This document shows positions 35,286 to 47,918 of a stretch of DNA of 64,000 nt, piece after piece. The DNA lies in assembly GCA_025201805.1 (NCBI GenBank), contig MU619286.1, forward strand, positions 1-64,000. The letters run 5' to 3'. Source of the DNA: Parasitella parasitica (lineage: Eukaryota; Mucoromycota; Mucoromycetes; Mucorales; Mucoraceae). The notes below the pieces were generated by a model. That model did no database searches. It worked only from the letters and a program-made list of their open reading frames with translations, and had not been told where the DNA came from. A program made the translations under genes and the position numbers. Each line of letters begins with the position of its first letter. Positions within the stretch are counted from its first letter, which is position 1.

Positions 35286-36380
35286 ATGGCTCTTTCTTTC
35301 CTCTCTTTCAACAATCAAGTAATGCAAGGAGAACCTGCTTCTACAACAAACCCACAATATAAACTAGTTGAATATAACAGCATTATCTATGAAGTACCTA
35401 TAAGATACATCGATCAAGAAAATGTGCTGCTTCTAAGCGATTTGCAGTGCTTGTTACCCAAAGCAACAGCCGTACTAACAAGCTCCAAGCTCATACCATT
35501 CAAGTTACACCCTGAACATCATACCGAGCTAATACCGAAAAGAATCCCAATACCCGATGTGAATAAAAGCAATGTCATTTGGCAAGTGCATGTCCCTGAA
35601 GAGGTTCCGTCGAATTTGATGGAAATGCAGATAAAAGTAGATCAGTTGGGCGAGAAATTAGATCGTTTGTTGGTATCGCTAGTAGAGCAATCTTCTGACA
35701 GCGATAATGACATAACAACACCTGCGGCTAACGATATCATGAATAATAATACACATAATTTAGAGGATCGCCGTAGCGAGCACAGTAATCACCATGACGA
35801 CCGAAACGAAAATACAAGAAGTAATGAGGTAACAGTTACGGCCGTGAGCTGTTCATCGCGGTCAAATAGCCCACCTCCCGCATTTTCAACGTCCTCGCAC
35901 ATGTCTGCTGCAGATGCCTCTTCCTCAACACCATCGTCATCCTCTACTGTCAATAGACAGCAGCTACAACATGAAGCGCCACCCTCTTACGAAACATCTG
36001 TCCTGGGTACAATTAAAGTCCTGAATGATAAACTACGATTATATGAAGCACATATATCCAATCGACATAAATCACCTAAATGGTTAGCAAAAAGAGATGG
36101 ATGGATTTCGCGAGAGCCCAGCAGTATTGAACAAATTGCATTTCAATTGGTGCAACTAGAAATGGCCTTATTGTGGACTGCAGTTACTGAATCATGGATC
36201 CAAGAACGTGAAACATGGCTAACGTTGGTAGCAAGCTCGCAATCAGAAAGACATTTAGCAGGAGCAATCATTAATTTAGAGAGGCATACGTTGGTTATGG
36301 ATGACAACTGGCAGCAATTAAGAGAAAGATGGCTCAACGAATTATTGGAAATAGTAGTACTGCCTTTAAGCCATGGATAG
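35286..36380 (+). CDS. Uncharacterised protein with N- and C-terminal conserved-looking domains
   Basis: Single-exon frame of 364 codons; ATG 35286 is the first in frame and ATG 35322 (MQGEPASTTN) an alternative. An N-terminal block of about 80 residues, KLVEYNSIIYEVPIRYIDQE and LLLSDLQCLLPKATAVL, looks globular. A Ser/Asn/His-rich linker follows (about residues 140-240). The C-terminal block LVQLEMALLWTAVTESWIQE, then RETWLTLVASSQ and AGAIINLERHTLVMDD, is strongly helical with regularly placed tryptophans, somewhat like WHIM/WSD-type segments of chromatin remodellers; this likeness is only suggestive. No catalytic motif. Convergent with ldhA, 263 bp away. Confidence 0.65.
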   Translation: MALSFLSFNNQVMQGEPASTTNPQYKLVEYNSIIYEVPIRYIDQENVLLLSDLQCLLPKATAVLTSSKLIPFKLHPEHHTELIPKRIPIPDVNKSNVIWQVHVPEEVPSNLMEMQIKVDQLGEKLDRLLVSLVEQSSDSDNDITTPAANDIMNNNTHNLEDRRSEHSNHHDDRNENTRSNEVTVTAVSCSSRSNSPPPAFSTSSHMSAADASSSTPSSSSTVNRQQLQHEAPPSYETSVLGTIKVLNDKLRLYEAHISNRHKSPKWLAKRDGWISREPSSIEQIAFQLVQLEMALLWTAVTESWIQERETWLTLVASSQSERHLAGAIINLERHTLVMDDNWQQLRERWLNELLEIVVLPLSHG

Positions 36381-36643
36381 GCTGGGAAAGGGAAATTCTT
36401 CTGTAAAATAAAGCTTGCTTCTCAAATCATAAACCGTTGTCAAACGTACATGAAACACCAACCTGCAGATTTCTTTGCACGGCATGAACGTGTATATTGT
36501 GAGATGGGCATCCCAAATTTTTAGTTTTGTATTGGATTTCTTATTTATTTTCGTTAGCTACATGATATTTACAAAAACTGGAATCTTTTAATAAAAGAAT
36601 GGAAAGATATACACATGGTGAGAATGAAGACGGCGGTGGATGT

Positions 36644-37552
36644 TTAGTATAGCTTTTCGATTTCACGAAGTGCGTCAGCTGATGATTGAAGTCTTTCCTC
36701 TTCTTCTTTGCTAAGAGGAACATCGTAAACATGCTGAATGCCTTCCCATCCAATCTTGGCCGGCATGGAAAATGTCACACCATATTTTTCAACATAGACA
36801 GAGACAGGATGAACCAACTTTTTGTTCAAAATAATGGTGTGCACTAAATCAGCAGCACAGGCACCAATCCCATAAAAAGTAGCCCCCTTGAGACGGATAA
36901 TCTCCATTGCTTTTCCCAAAACAATCTTTGAAACTGCCTTTTTGTCAATGGCTTGATATTCGGGAAAGGATCCCAAAGGCTGTCCGCCGATAGTAGCAGC
37001 ATCCCAAGCAATCATTTGTGAATCGCCATGTTCACCAAGCACAAAAGCGTTTATGGATTTTGGGTTGACATCAAAGATTTCTCCAAGATAGACACAGAGA
37101 CGTGTAGTATCCAAATAAGTGCCCGATCCAATCACTTGACTTGCAGGCAATCCAGATAGCTTACGAGCAATATGAGTCAAAATATCAACTGGATTTGACA
37201 CCATCAATATGACAGCGTCTTGCCTGATAGGGCACAAACTTCCTATAACATTTTTCAAGACCCAGTAGTTTCGTTGAATAAGTTTAGTGCGAGGTTCGCC
37301 ATCTTTCTGTTTGGCACCAGCAGTAATCACAATGATATCAGCTTGGCCTGCTTCTTCAGGAGTAGCACCTCGAATACGAGTATGACTGACACTGGCAGCA
37401 TCAGCTAAATCGAGAACTTGAGCCTTTACAATGTCAGGACTGACATCAACGATTAGAATTTCGGAGCAAATGTTCTTAAACATCAATGCATAAGCAAGAG
37501 AAGCGCCAACTGCACCAGCGCCGACTATAGCAACTCGAGAGTGTGAGACCAT
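36644..37552 (-). CDS. ldhA: NAD-dependent L-lactate dehydrogenase
   Basis: Cytosolic enzyme reducing pyruvate to L-lactate in fermentation. Single exon, 302 codons. Rossmann motif [20 protein letters not shown]-binding aspartate in ILIVDVSPD, mobile loop [11 protein letters not shown] with the glutamine that selects pyruvate over oxaloacetate and the loop arginine, substrate arginine in GTYLDTTR, and the catalytic histidine in [10 protein letters not shown]. The wording is closest to the Rhizopus-type fungal enzymes, which are about 320 residues; this one stops about 18 residues earlier, after LREIEKLY. Where those enzymes have a second arginine after TTRL, this one has cysteine ([10 protein letters not shown]). 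A TATA-like stretch lies about 75 bp upstream of the ATG. Confidence 0.95.
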   Translation of the reverse strand: MVSHSRVAIVGAGAVGASLAYALMFKNICSEILIVDVSPDIVKAQVLDLADAASVSHTRIRGATPEEAGQADIIVITAGAKQKDGEPRTKLIQRNYWVLKNVIGSLCPIRQDAVILMVSNPVDILTHIARKLSGLPASQVIGSGTYLDTTRLCVYLGEIFDVNPKSINAFVLGEHGDSQMIAWDAATIGGQPLGSFPEYQAIDKKAVSKIVLGKAMEIIRLKGATFYGIGACAADLVHTIILNKKLVHPVSVYVEKYGVTFSMPAKIGWEGIQHVYDVPLSKEEEERLQSSADALREIEKLY

Positions 37553-38748
37553 TTGTTTAATAATTCAAGTTTTTTAAGAGATTGACGAAAATAAAAAAAC
37601 AAAGACGGAAGGAAAAGGAGCCATATTTTTATACTACCTATACCGGAGTTATCCGTTGTTTGGACGCATGAATCCTCCCACATGGCAAATCAATCTTTGA
37701 GTATGGCTGTTTTGCGCATAAAATTACTAGCCGCGCAATTCTCTCCGCTACGCTCGAAATACGGCGTTGCTCTGCTTTAAATTAAGTTCTCATTTTTGGA
37801 TCTTTGCCTTGCTATGGTGAAGCCTTTTTAGTAAATCAATGTAATGAGTAGCTTAACTGTTATGCACAGAGGATATAGAAATATGATCTGCTAAAAAAAG
37901 TCTAACTTTATAGAAATAAAGACACAAGAACTACTGACTTTATTTGATAAAAATACTGTATGCCTTTTTTTTTTTTTTTTTTTTNNNNNNNNNNAATATA
38001 TAGATTATTTCTATTGTAACACTATTTGTCATCATTAGGGTTAAATATTGAATTTGGAAGTGTGTATTAACAAGTTAATTACTTGTTTTGTGCATCAATA
38101 GTTTAATTATTGTCATTGTATACAAAGAATCACCAAATCTATTAGTTTACTTAATCTTGTGCCTTTCTGGCTCAGTGTTTTACCCTCTCCCAGACCCCCG
38201 TTCGGTCAATTGACTATAAATAATCAGATCCGGATCCATCGGAGCTGCTGGAAAGAAAACATGAATTATAGTATGTTATATGATGATGATTGCAGCAAGC
38301 TTTTTTTTTTAAAAACATGCGTAAAATGCATTAAGACGTTTCCTACTAAAATTTGGAATAAAAGCTTAGCATGCGAAATAGTAAAATTGAAAACTTCCAT
38401 ATGCTCGAGCTGTAAACGTGGCTTTGGAGTTTGAGAGTAAAATATCATGTCATGTACCGGAAGAAGTTTGTGGGCAATACCATATCCCGTAATCCGCTTT
38501 GCTTTGAATGCATAATGACCCATGATTTATTGTCCAACACTGCTAATTTTTGACGTTCAGCATGTATGTATTTCTAGCCTGACTTTATGCAGATTTTTAG
38601 AATGGCAAGTTTGCATAATAGCGTCCCTGTTCGGTCCGGCAGCTTTTCAGAGTGGAAAGTTTGCAGAAAGCGTAATCAGCAGTTGACGGTACACCATACA
38701 AGCACAGGGCAGATACGTCTCTCTCTTTTTTGGCATACAAAAGCAAAA
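37553..38748. other. Intergenic region with assembly gap
   Basis: Holds the ldhA promoter, a poly-T run ending in 10 Ns (37985-37994), and the upstream region of the ribosomal protein gene. No gene was recognised; small frames near 38.2-38.8 kb are not supported. Confidence 0.5.
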
Positions 38749-39316
38749 ATGGTAGGGCCTATTCATCCATCCATCCATCCATCCATCAACATACGCAGCA
38801 GTAAACCCAACGCCAGGCATTAATGAACCGACAACTCTATCGGCGTTGATCGCTCTCACGACATGACCAACATTAAGCAGCTGTGCTGTTGTTGTGGATG
38901 GCACTCATGATTAGAAAATATTGTATTAAAAGCTATAAACTGTAGGTCAATATTCCCAAGACCCGTAATACCTATTGCAAGGGCAGCAAGTGTAGAAAGC
39001 ACACTCCCCATAAGGTCACTCAATACAAGGCTGGCAAGGCCTCGCTCTTTGCTCAAGGTAAGAGACGTTATGACCGCAAGCAATCCGGTTATGGTGGTCA
39101 AACCAAGCCTGTTTTCCACAAAAAGGCCAAGACCACCAAGAAGATTGTCCTCCGTCTCGAGTGCACTGGTGAGTTGTTTGGCTAATGTGATTGTGTGGAT
39201 TTACTCATCGACTGCTGTTAGCCTGCAAGTACAAGATGCAACTTGCCATCAAGAGATGCAAGCACTTTGAATTGGGCGGTGACAAGAAGACCAAGGGTGC
39301 TGCTCTCGTTTTCTAA
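38749..39316 (+). CDS. RPL42: 60S ribosomal protein eL42 (L44/L36a)
   Basis: Large-subunit ribosomal protein at the E site. Three exons: 38749-38751 (the ATG alone), 38946-39168, 39222-39316; 106 codons. The protein reads [20 protein letters not shown], then [20 protein letters not shown] and, after the last intron, [20 protein letters not shown]; the four zinc-binding cysteines are present. An intron directly after the start codon is common for this gene in fungi. That first intron is 194 nt, long for this window, and holds a TCCA tetranucleotide repeat. Residue 56 (QTKPVF) is proline, the form associated with cycloheximide sensitivity in fungi. Exon codon use is the most biased toward C-ending codons here, as expected for high expression. 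Confidence 0.95.
38763..38787. repeat. TCCA tetranucleotide repeat in eL42 intron 1
   Basis: Five to six tandem TCCA/CATC units near the 5' end of the intron. No function evident. Confidence 0.9.
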
Positions 39317-40011
39317 ATTGTGTTTGTTATTGATACATAAAAATATATTTGGCAGCACCATCGCTGCAACAGAACCAGGACGTTTTGGATCCAATAAAAC
39401 TAGAGCATACCACCAAACGGTGCATACGGTTAGCAATTCAGTGATGCTGCTTTCAACAACGCTCTGTGTCATGGAACACGACAGCTGGAGCAATCAATAC
39501 CAGCGTAAAATCTAGTCTGCTGTATACGTGCAGACATTTTTTTTTCTTTCTTATGCAAATGCTGCACATCCTGATGTGGAGGAGTAGAGTGATGGTTTGC
39601 CTTATAGTGTAACGGTGGTAATGCCGTATAGTATAAAGACTACTGTTGTAGTTTAAATGGATCGAGTAAGTGGTGGCATCATGGTGATGTTGGTGTAAAC
39701 CCCATCCTTTACATATAACTACAGTCATCTGCGATGATCTTCCTCTTAATATGATTTTCGATGAGAATATTATTAAAAGGCTGTAGATTTTTTCAATGTA
39801 TCACATACAAGCAACAATGCGATATAATGAGCAACCATAATGCTTAACAAGCTTGAAGATTTTGATATTAGAGAGGCAGGCTTCCTCCAATGACAACTTG
39901 CAATTTTCGTACAGTGTCTAATTTTAGGAGCCTCCCCAGGGGTGGCCAAGAAGTTTTGTTCAGCGGTCAAGGGTCACCTTAATCTTCTTTTGCTCTTTGC
40001 AATTACTCAGC
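39317..40011. other. Intergenic region
   Basis: About 700 bp between eL42 and the leucyl-tRNA synthetase. No supported gene or RNA; only a T tract near 39537-39549. Confidence 0.5.
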
Positions 40012-43198
<3,187 letters not shown>

Positions 43199-43334
43199 TA
43201 GATAATTTTTATAAAGTAAATAGCATATTCACATTGAGTTTGCTTGCTCTTACTAGAGCGCAGTGTCAGCGTGACACCTTACAAGTGTCGTTTGTTTATT
43301 TGAGTAAGGATGCCCATACAATGCATGCGTCAGA

Positions 43335-43870
43335 TCAGCGTCTGTTTCTGTGTGCGTCGTTAATAAACATACCGTAGAACCAATACAGATGCAGTGGAAA
43401 CATTGCCAGGGCCACTAACCACAGCAGTTCCAAGCAGTGGGTTTTCTTGAGAGCGAGTAACATGTACGTATGGAATACAAGTCCTAGCACAATAATCGAA
43501 ACAGTCAACAGGAGATCGCATCGCAAACAGATTTTGAATGAGCCCAATGAAAGCACAGCAGTGTTGGCAGCTCTAGAATACAGCTGATACTTGAGAAGGA
43601 AGACGACTTGCAGCGCAACAACTAGAGCGAAATGTCAATATACAAAGGGTGATGACTCTACCTCGTCAAGACAGTAGTGCGGTTCCTATAATAGATGGAA
43701 CCCAACGATGGGTTCAAAACTAGATAGCTTATAAAGAAGCAAACCAATGCCGTATGCCAGTTGGAACCTATGCTTAGCAAATGTCAGAATCATACAATTG
43801 ACTTGCTTGTTGGTTTTTGCAAATCCACATTTGACACAGCAAAAGAAAAAAGCAAACAAGGGAATCAAAA
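43335..43870 (-). pseudogene. Multi-spanning membrane protein fragment, broken or mis-spliced
   Basis: The minus strand from about 43610 to 43335 encodes VALQVVFLLKYQLYSRAANT, then LLTVSIIVLGLVFHTYMLLA and LELLWLVALAMFPLHLYWFY, ending FINDAHRNRR: three or four hydrophobic spans, loosely like the C-terminal half of TLC-type membrane proteins. Read straight upstream, the same frame meets a TGA at 43637-43635 and then continues as CLDEVESSPFVY. A weak GTTTTG donor near 43732 could instead join an upstream segment (RFQLAYGIGLLLYKLS) in frame. No start codon or complete family signature was found, so it is either a degenerate gene or a small gene with unresolved introns. Confidence 0.35.
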
Positions 43871-44021
43871 ACTAGCGAAAAAAAGAATTAGAAAACAACT
43901 GGTCAGCAGAAAACTTTGGATATGGTGAGTTTGGGTATTATTTACAAGCAATAGAAATTCAATATGAAGAAGGTGGGAACAAGTGGTACCATATTCATAT
44001 ATACATGCATATGTATATAGA

Positions 44022-44393
44022 CACTATTTCCAGAAATTATTGGTGCACTAGCAAAAACATTTAGGTGCACTGCCAAAAAACGTTTTGGCGCACGACCAAA
44101 ATAAATTTGGTGCAAAACTAAAATGTGTTTGGTGCACACTCTTTCCTATTATTTTAAAGGAGTTAGTTATCAATGGCTTTAAAGTTTTTCGTAGATACTG
44201 CAATTTCAGATAGAATGGCTGTGGAAAGAAAAATATATGAAACAAAGTTATTCACATGAATCTCTGTGCATTTAACCTTGCACCAAAAATGTTTCAACTT
44301 TGCACAAAATTTATTTTGGTCGTGCGCCAAAACGTTTTTTGGCAGTGCACCTAAATGTTTTTGCTAGTGCACCAATAATTTCTGGAAATAGTG
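44022..44393. repeat. 372-bp element with about 87-bp inverted repeats (foldback/MITE-like)
   Basis: The left arm (44022-44108) begins CACTATTTCCAGAAATTATT and the right arm (44307-44393) is its reverse complement, apparently without mismatch. Each arm is built from about 22-bp units, an A/T block followed by a GGTGCAC-type block (GGTGCACTAGC, GGTGCACTGCC, GGCGCACGACC, GGTGCAAAACT). The centre of about 200 bp is non-coding. Flanks share only GA, so a target duplication is doubtful. A transcript across it would fold into a long hairpin. Confidence 0.85.
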
Positions 44394-44843
44394 GAAACCA
44401 GTAGATTTGGGGGACATATTTGAGTCCACTGATAAGATGTAAAAGTAGAAACTTTGTCGTTGTTCCTCTACATAGGTATCATGGTTTAAAAAATCCTGAT
44501 TATAGTTTATTTGAGAAAAGAGGATTTAGTGGCAACAATCATGTTTATTGACAAAATTTCTCGTTTCGAATGTTGTACTGTATAAATGAATAACATATCT
44601 CAAGATACGGCAAGTCAGGCAAGTCAATGCACAAACAAGAGCCTCAAATATATAGACTAGGTACACTATTTTGCCTGCTACGTTGCATTACAACACATCT
44701 TTTTTCTCTTTGGCCAAAAGACATGTACCCAAATCATATTGCATACAATAAAAAGTGTCCCGCCCTTGGATGAAGGCCTTTTTATCCCTATCCAACACAC
44801 TCCCTAAAAGTAAAAAACATTCAAGTTTTTATGTAGGTATTCT
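44394..44843. other. Intergenic region downstream of the MoCo gene
   Basis: About 450 bp, 3' side of the gephyrin-type gene. No gene seen. Confidence 0.5.
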
Positions 44844-46975
44844 CTAATGATTGACAAGGGCGCCAATCAAAATACAAGGCACAGTTGTTCCTTTAACAAC
44901 CTCTGAGTGTTCAGGAGTCCTTTTGGGCAATTGCAAAAGACCATTTGCTTCAACCATGCTGAGCATGCGACTACTTTGCTGTTTACCAGTAGATGTAGCA
45001 ATCATATTACCTTGAGAACTAATAGACACTTGGACTCGATGGAATTCAGGTCTGGGGTCCAATTGAATCGTATTTTGGATCTGCACAGGCACCAGCACAT
45101 TCTCAGGTTTAGGCCAGCCTGCCATACGACGCAATGCGGGCAATACAAACAAGTGGAATCCAACCGTGGCAGACACTGGATTTCCAGGCAATGCAAAAAC
45201 CAACTTGGGAGGACGTTTAGGTCCTTGAGGGATAGTTGCAAATGTTGTAGGCTTGCCAGGTTTCATCATGACGCGGCCAAAATGGACGGTAGCCTCCAGC
45301 TTTTGCTCCAAAATAGGCTTCATAAAATCAGCTTCGCCCATGGAAACACCGCCTGTCGTCAGCAAGACATCTGTCTTGGTGGTAGCTTCTTCCAACCGCT
45401 CTACAATGTCATCTACATTATCATCAACAATCCCCAAATCAACTGCCTCAAATCCGGCTACTTGGATAGCCGCAAGAAGAGTTATACGGTTGGTATCGCG
45501 AATTTGTCCAGGCTTTAAATGGTCAGTGTGGATATGGTCAAGGACTTCGTTGCCTGACGATAGCACCCCAACACGAGGTTTGCGAAAGACTTTGACATGT
45601 CGTACGCCTACTGAAGCTAGTACACCCAAATCAGCGCCAATACACTGTCCTTTGTGGCCAACAATCTGCCCAACAGAGCAATCGCTCCCAACTTCTCTAA
45701 TATTGTCTCCAGGTCGAGCACTGACAAGGACCTCTACCTCCACCTCTTCATCACCAGAGGGAGAACTTTTCGCAAGCTTGGTATCTTCCACCATGATAAC
45801 AGCATTGGCATTTTCATAGACCATGCCACCTGTAGCAACCCGAGCGACCTTTCCTCTGCTCAAAGTCTTGGGTCGATCTTGATCTATACCTATTTGAGCC
45901 AACGAAATAGACTCGATTTCGTATACACCAGGTCCATCTTCAACTGTCTGGGGATGTTAGCAGATAGAATAAAAATATGACATAATATCAACGTACCATG
46001 AATGGCATAGCCATCGACAATCGAAGCGCGATATCCAGGAACAGGTTCCAAAGAACAAACGTCTTCTGCTAACACATACCCAGGCAAGAATTGGGTAACA
46101 GGCATACTGATTACATTTAGCGTGTTTGCATGTTTTGCAATAATCTTGTGGGCCTCTTCTACAGGAATCAACGGATACGGCGACGATCTGGCACGTCTTG
46201 ATACTGGAGTATCCAATGAAGCAGACACGCCTGTTTGGCTAGGATGGCCTTGTTGGTCATGGCGATGAGAGCACGTATGTCCAAATCCGCCACTTTGGAT
46301 TGTGGCTGCCATTTTCTGTTGCGATTCTTGCATTTGATCATGCATCTTCTTTACAGATCTGCCCAGAATCAAATCTAGCGAATGAGGCAACACTTTAAAG
46401 ACGGCATCCATGTTCTCTTTGCACGCTTTTGGACTGCCGGGCAGCGTAATAATCAATGTCTTGTTTCTGATGCCTGTAATTGGCCTGGACAAGGCGGCAA
46501 AGGGGGTTATTGCCAAAGAAGTAGAAAGCAGCAAGTGCGTTATGCCAGTCGTTTCTTTAGCCAGTAAAGGCTTGATGGCTTCAGGCGTGATGTCCCTTTC
46601 GGAAAACCCAGTACCTCCTGTCAACACAATCGCATTAACACAAACATCGTCTGACCACTTTTTGACAATGTCTCCAATGTCTTGCACTTGATCTGGCACA
46701 ATGGCTTGCTCTTTTACAGAGTATTTCGCGTCTGCCGCAAACAATTCCCTTATAAGCGGCCCACTCTTGTCCTGCATGTTGTCTTTGGAAGCAGTATCGC
46801 TGACTAATTTATTAGGTACAGATCAACACGGGGCTTGAGAATAAAGGACCCCTCCCTTCCACAATAGCAATAGGTGCTTACCTGTCAAGATGCCTATCGT
46901 ATATGGCGCTACTTGATGCTGGTTGTTAGTTGTGTGTCCTACGTCAGCATTGCCTATACAGCGCTTACCTGCCAT
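44844..46975 (-). CDS. cnxE: Gephyrin-type molybdenum cofactor protein (MogA-MoeA fusion, CnxE-like)
   Basis: Two-domain enzyme that adenylylates molybdopterin (MogA-like domain) and inserts molybdate (MoeA-like domain). Exons: 46975-46969 (7 nt), 46911-46882 (30 nt), 46803-45997, 45943-44844; 647 codons. The two tiny exons supply MAVAPYTIGILTVSD, the start of the MogA fold. The MogA domain then has NAIVLTGGTGFSERDITPEA and LIITLPGSPKACKENMDAVF. A His-rich linker (GFGHTCSHRHDQQG) follows, then the MoeA part: EPVPGYRASIVDGYAIH, LSSGNEVLD, DVLLTTGGVSMGEADFMKPI and LVFALPGNPVSATVGF. Domain order G-then-E matches animal gephyrin and fungal CnxE. It implies the fungus makes MoCo, for example for nitrate reductase or sulfite oxidase. 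Divergent from the SRPBCC gene, 151 bp apart. Confidence 0.95.
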
Positions 46976-47126
46976 GGCCGGTTAAAAATGAGGTGTATTA
47001 GCGTAAGGAAAAAAGAAAAAGATGTAGAAGGAAGGCTCTTTAAAAAAAAGTTCACATAAATAGTTTCAGGTTTTTTTCTCTCCCTCTCCCTCTCTCTCTT
47101 TCTCTTTCTCAAGATAAATTGCGATA
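46976..47126. promoter_or_regulatory. Short divergent promoter between MoCo and SRPBCC genes
   Basis: Only 151 bp separate the two start codons; the segment contains a TC-rich tract (47078-47110) next to the SRPBCC start. It must carry regulatory sequence for both genes. Confidence 0.55.
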
Positions 47127-47912
47127 ATGACAAGTGCGTTTGCGGCAGTTATCGTTTGCTTGGTGCTGATACCAGCTATACCGCTGGGAATATACGCTAT
47201 TGGGCTTTTGTTGCCTAGCAACCACATAGCTTCTCGCGCTACTACATACAACACGACACCCAAGATTCTTTGGGCTATTCTAACCAGCGTAGAGGATTAC
47301 CCTGCTTGGCGTTCTAATATCGATCGAGTAACAATAAGACGAGACGAATTCGAAAATCAAATCAACCAGTACGACGACGATAGTCGCACTACATTTGTTG
47401 AATATACCAAAAAAGATCGACGCACTGTAGTCATGCATATTGAACAAGAGCACGAAAGAAAGCTGCTGAGAGTGCTGGAGGAGAGGTCTTACATTCCACC
47501 GGGCGAACAAGCGCCACAAAGAAAATCTACGTTTAGCGGCTCGTGGACTTTTCTGATTGAGCCCATTGAAGGCCAAGATAAAGCAGTAAAGTTAAAGATC
47601 ACAGAGCAAGGCGTTATCAACAAGCCGATGGTCCGTGTGTCTCACATGCTGCTGTTTGGATACCACCGAAGAATTGATCGCTTTATCAAGGATTTGGGAA
47701 AGGAAATCGACTTGGGCATCCTCGAAGGACAAGGCGAAGATGAACAAGACCAAAATGACGAGCATTCTCAAGACGCAATGGTGCAGCAACAAGCCGCAGA
47801 AGAATTTGAAGCAGGGCCTGACGATAGCATGTTGCAGCCGTCAATCATCACTGAATCAAAGATTCTCGATAAAGAATGGGATATGGTGAATGAGGTTTAC
47901 GAGAAAAAGTAA
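47127..47912 (+). CDS. Membrane-anchored SRPBCC (START/polyketide-cyclase-like) protein
   Basis: Single exon, 261 codons. N-terminal anchor or signal: MTSAFAAVIVCLVLIPAIPL and GIYAIGLLLPS. Then an SRPBCC-type fold: PKILWAILTSVEDYPAWRSN, IDRVTIRRDEFE, and after a beta-rich region KSTFSGSWTFLIEPIEGQDK, LKITEQGVINKPMVRVSHML, FGYHRRIDRFIKDLGKEID. These resemble the ligand-binding polyketide cyclase/dehydrase superfamily (PF10604-like), where a hydrophobic cavity holds a lipid or other small molecule. The C-terminus is acidic and Gln-rich. Ligand unknown. Its stop codon is only 6 bp from that of the convergent methyltransferase gene, so the 3' UTRs must overlap. Confidence 0.75.
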   Translation: MTSAFAAVIVCLVLIPAIPLGIYAIGLLLPSNHIASRATTYNTTPKILWAILTSVEDYPAWRSNIDRVTIRRDEFENQINQYDDDSRTTFVEYTKKDRRTVVMHIEQEHERKLLRVLEERSYIPPGEQAPQRKSTFSGSWTFLIEPIEGQDKAVKLKITEQGVINKPMVRVSHMLLFGYHRRIDRFIKDLGKEIDLGILEGQGEDEQDQNDEHSQDAMVQQQAAEEFEAGPDDSMLQPSIITESKILDKEWDMVNEVYEKK

Positions 47913-47918
47913 ATATTT

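Noticed and set aside
43639-43720. Claim of a complete TLC-domain gene
   Set aside because: The N-terminal half and the conserved histidine region could not be found; kept only as a fragment.
44907-45518. 203-codon plus-strand frame
   Set aside because: Antisense to the MoeA domain of the gephyrin-type gene.
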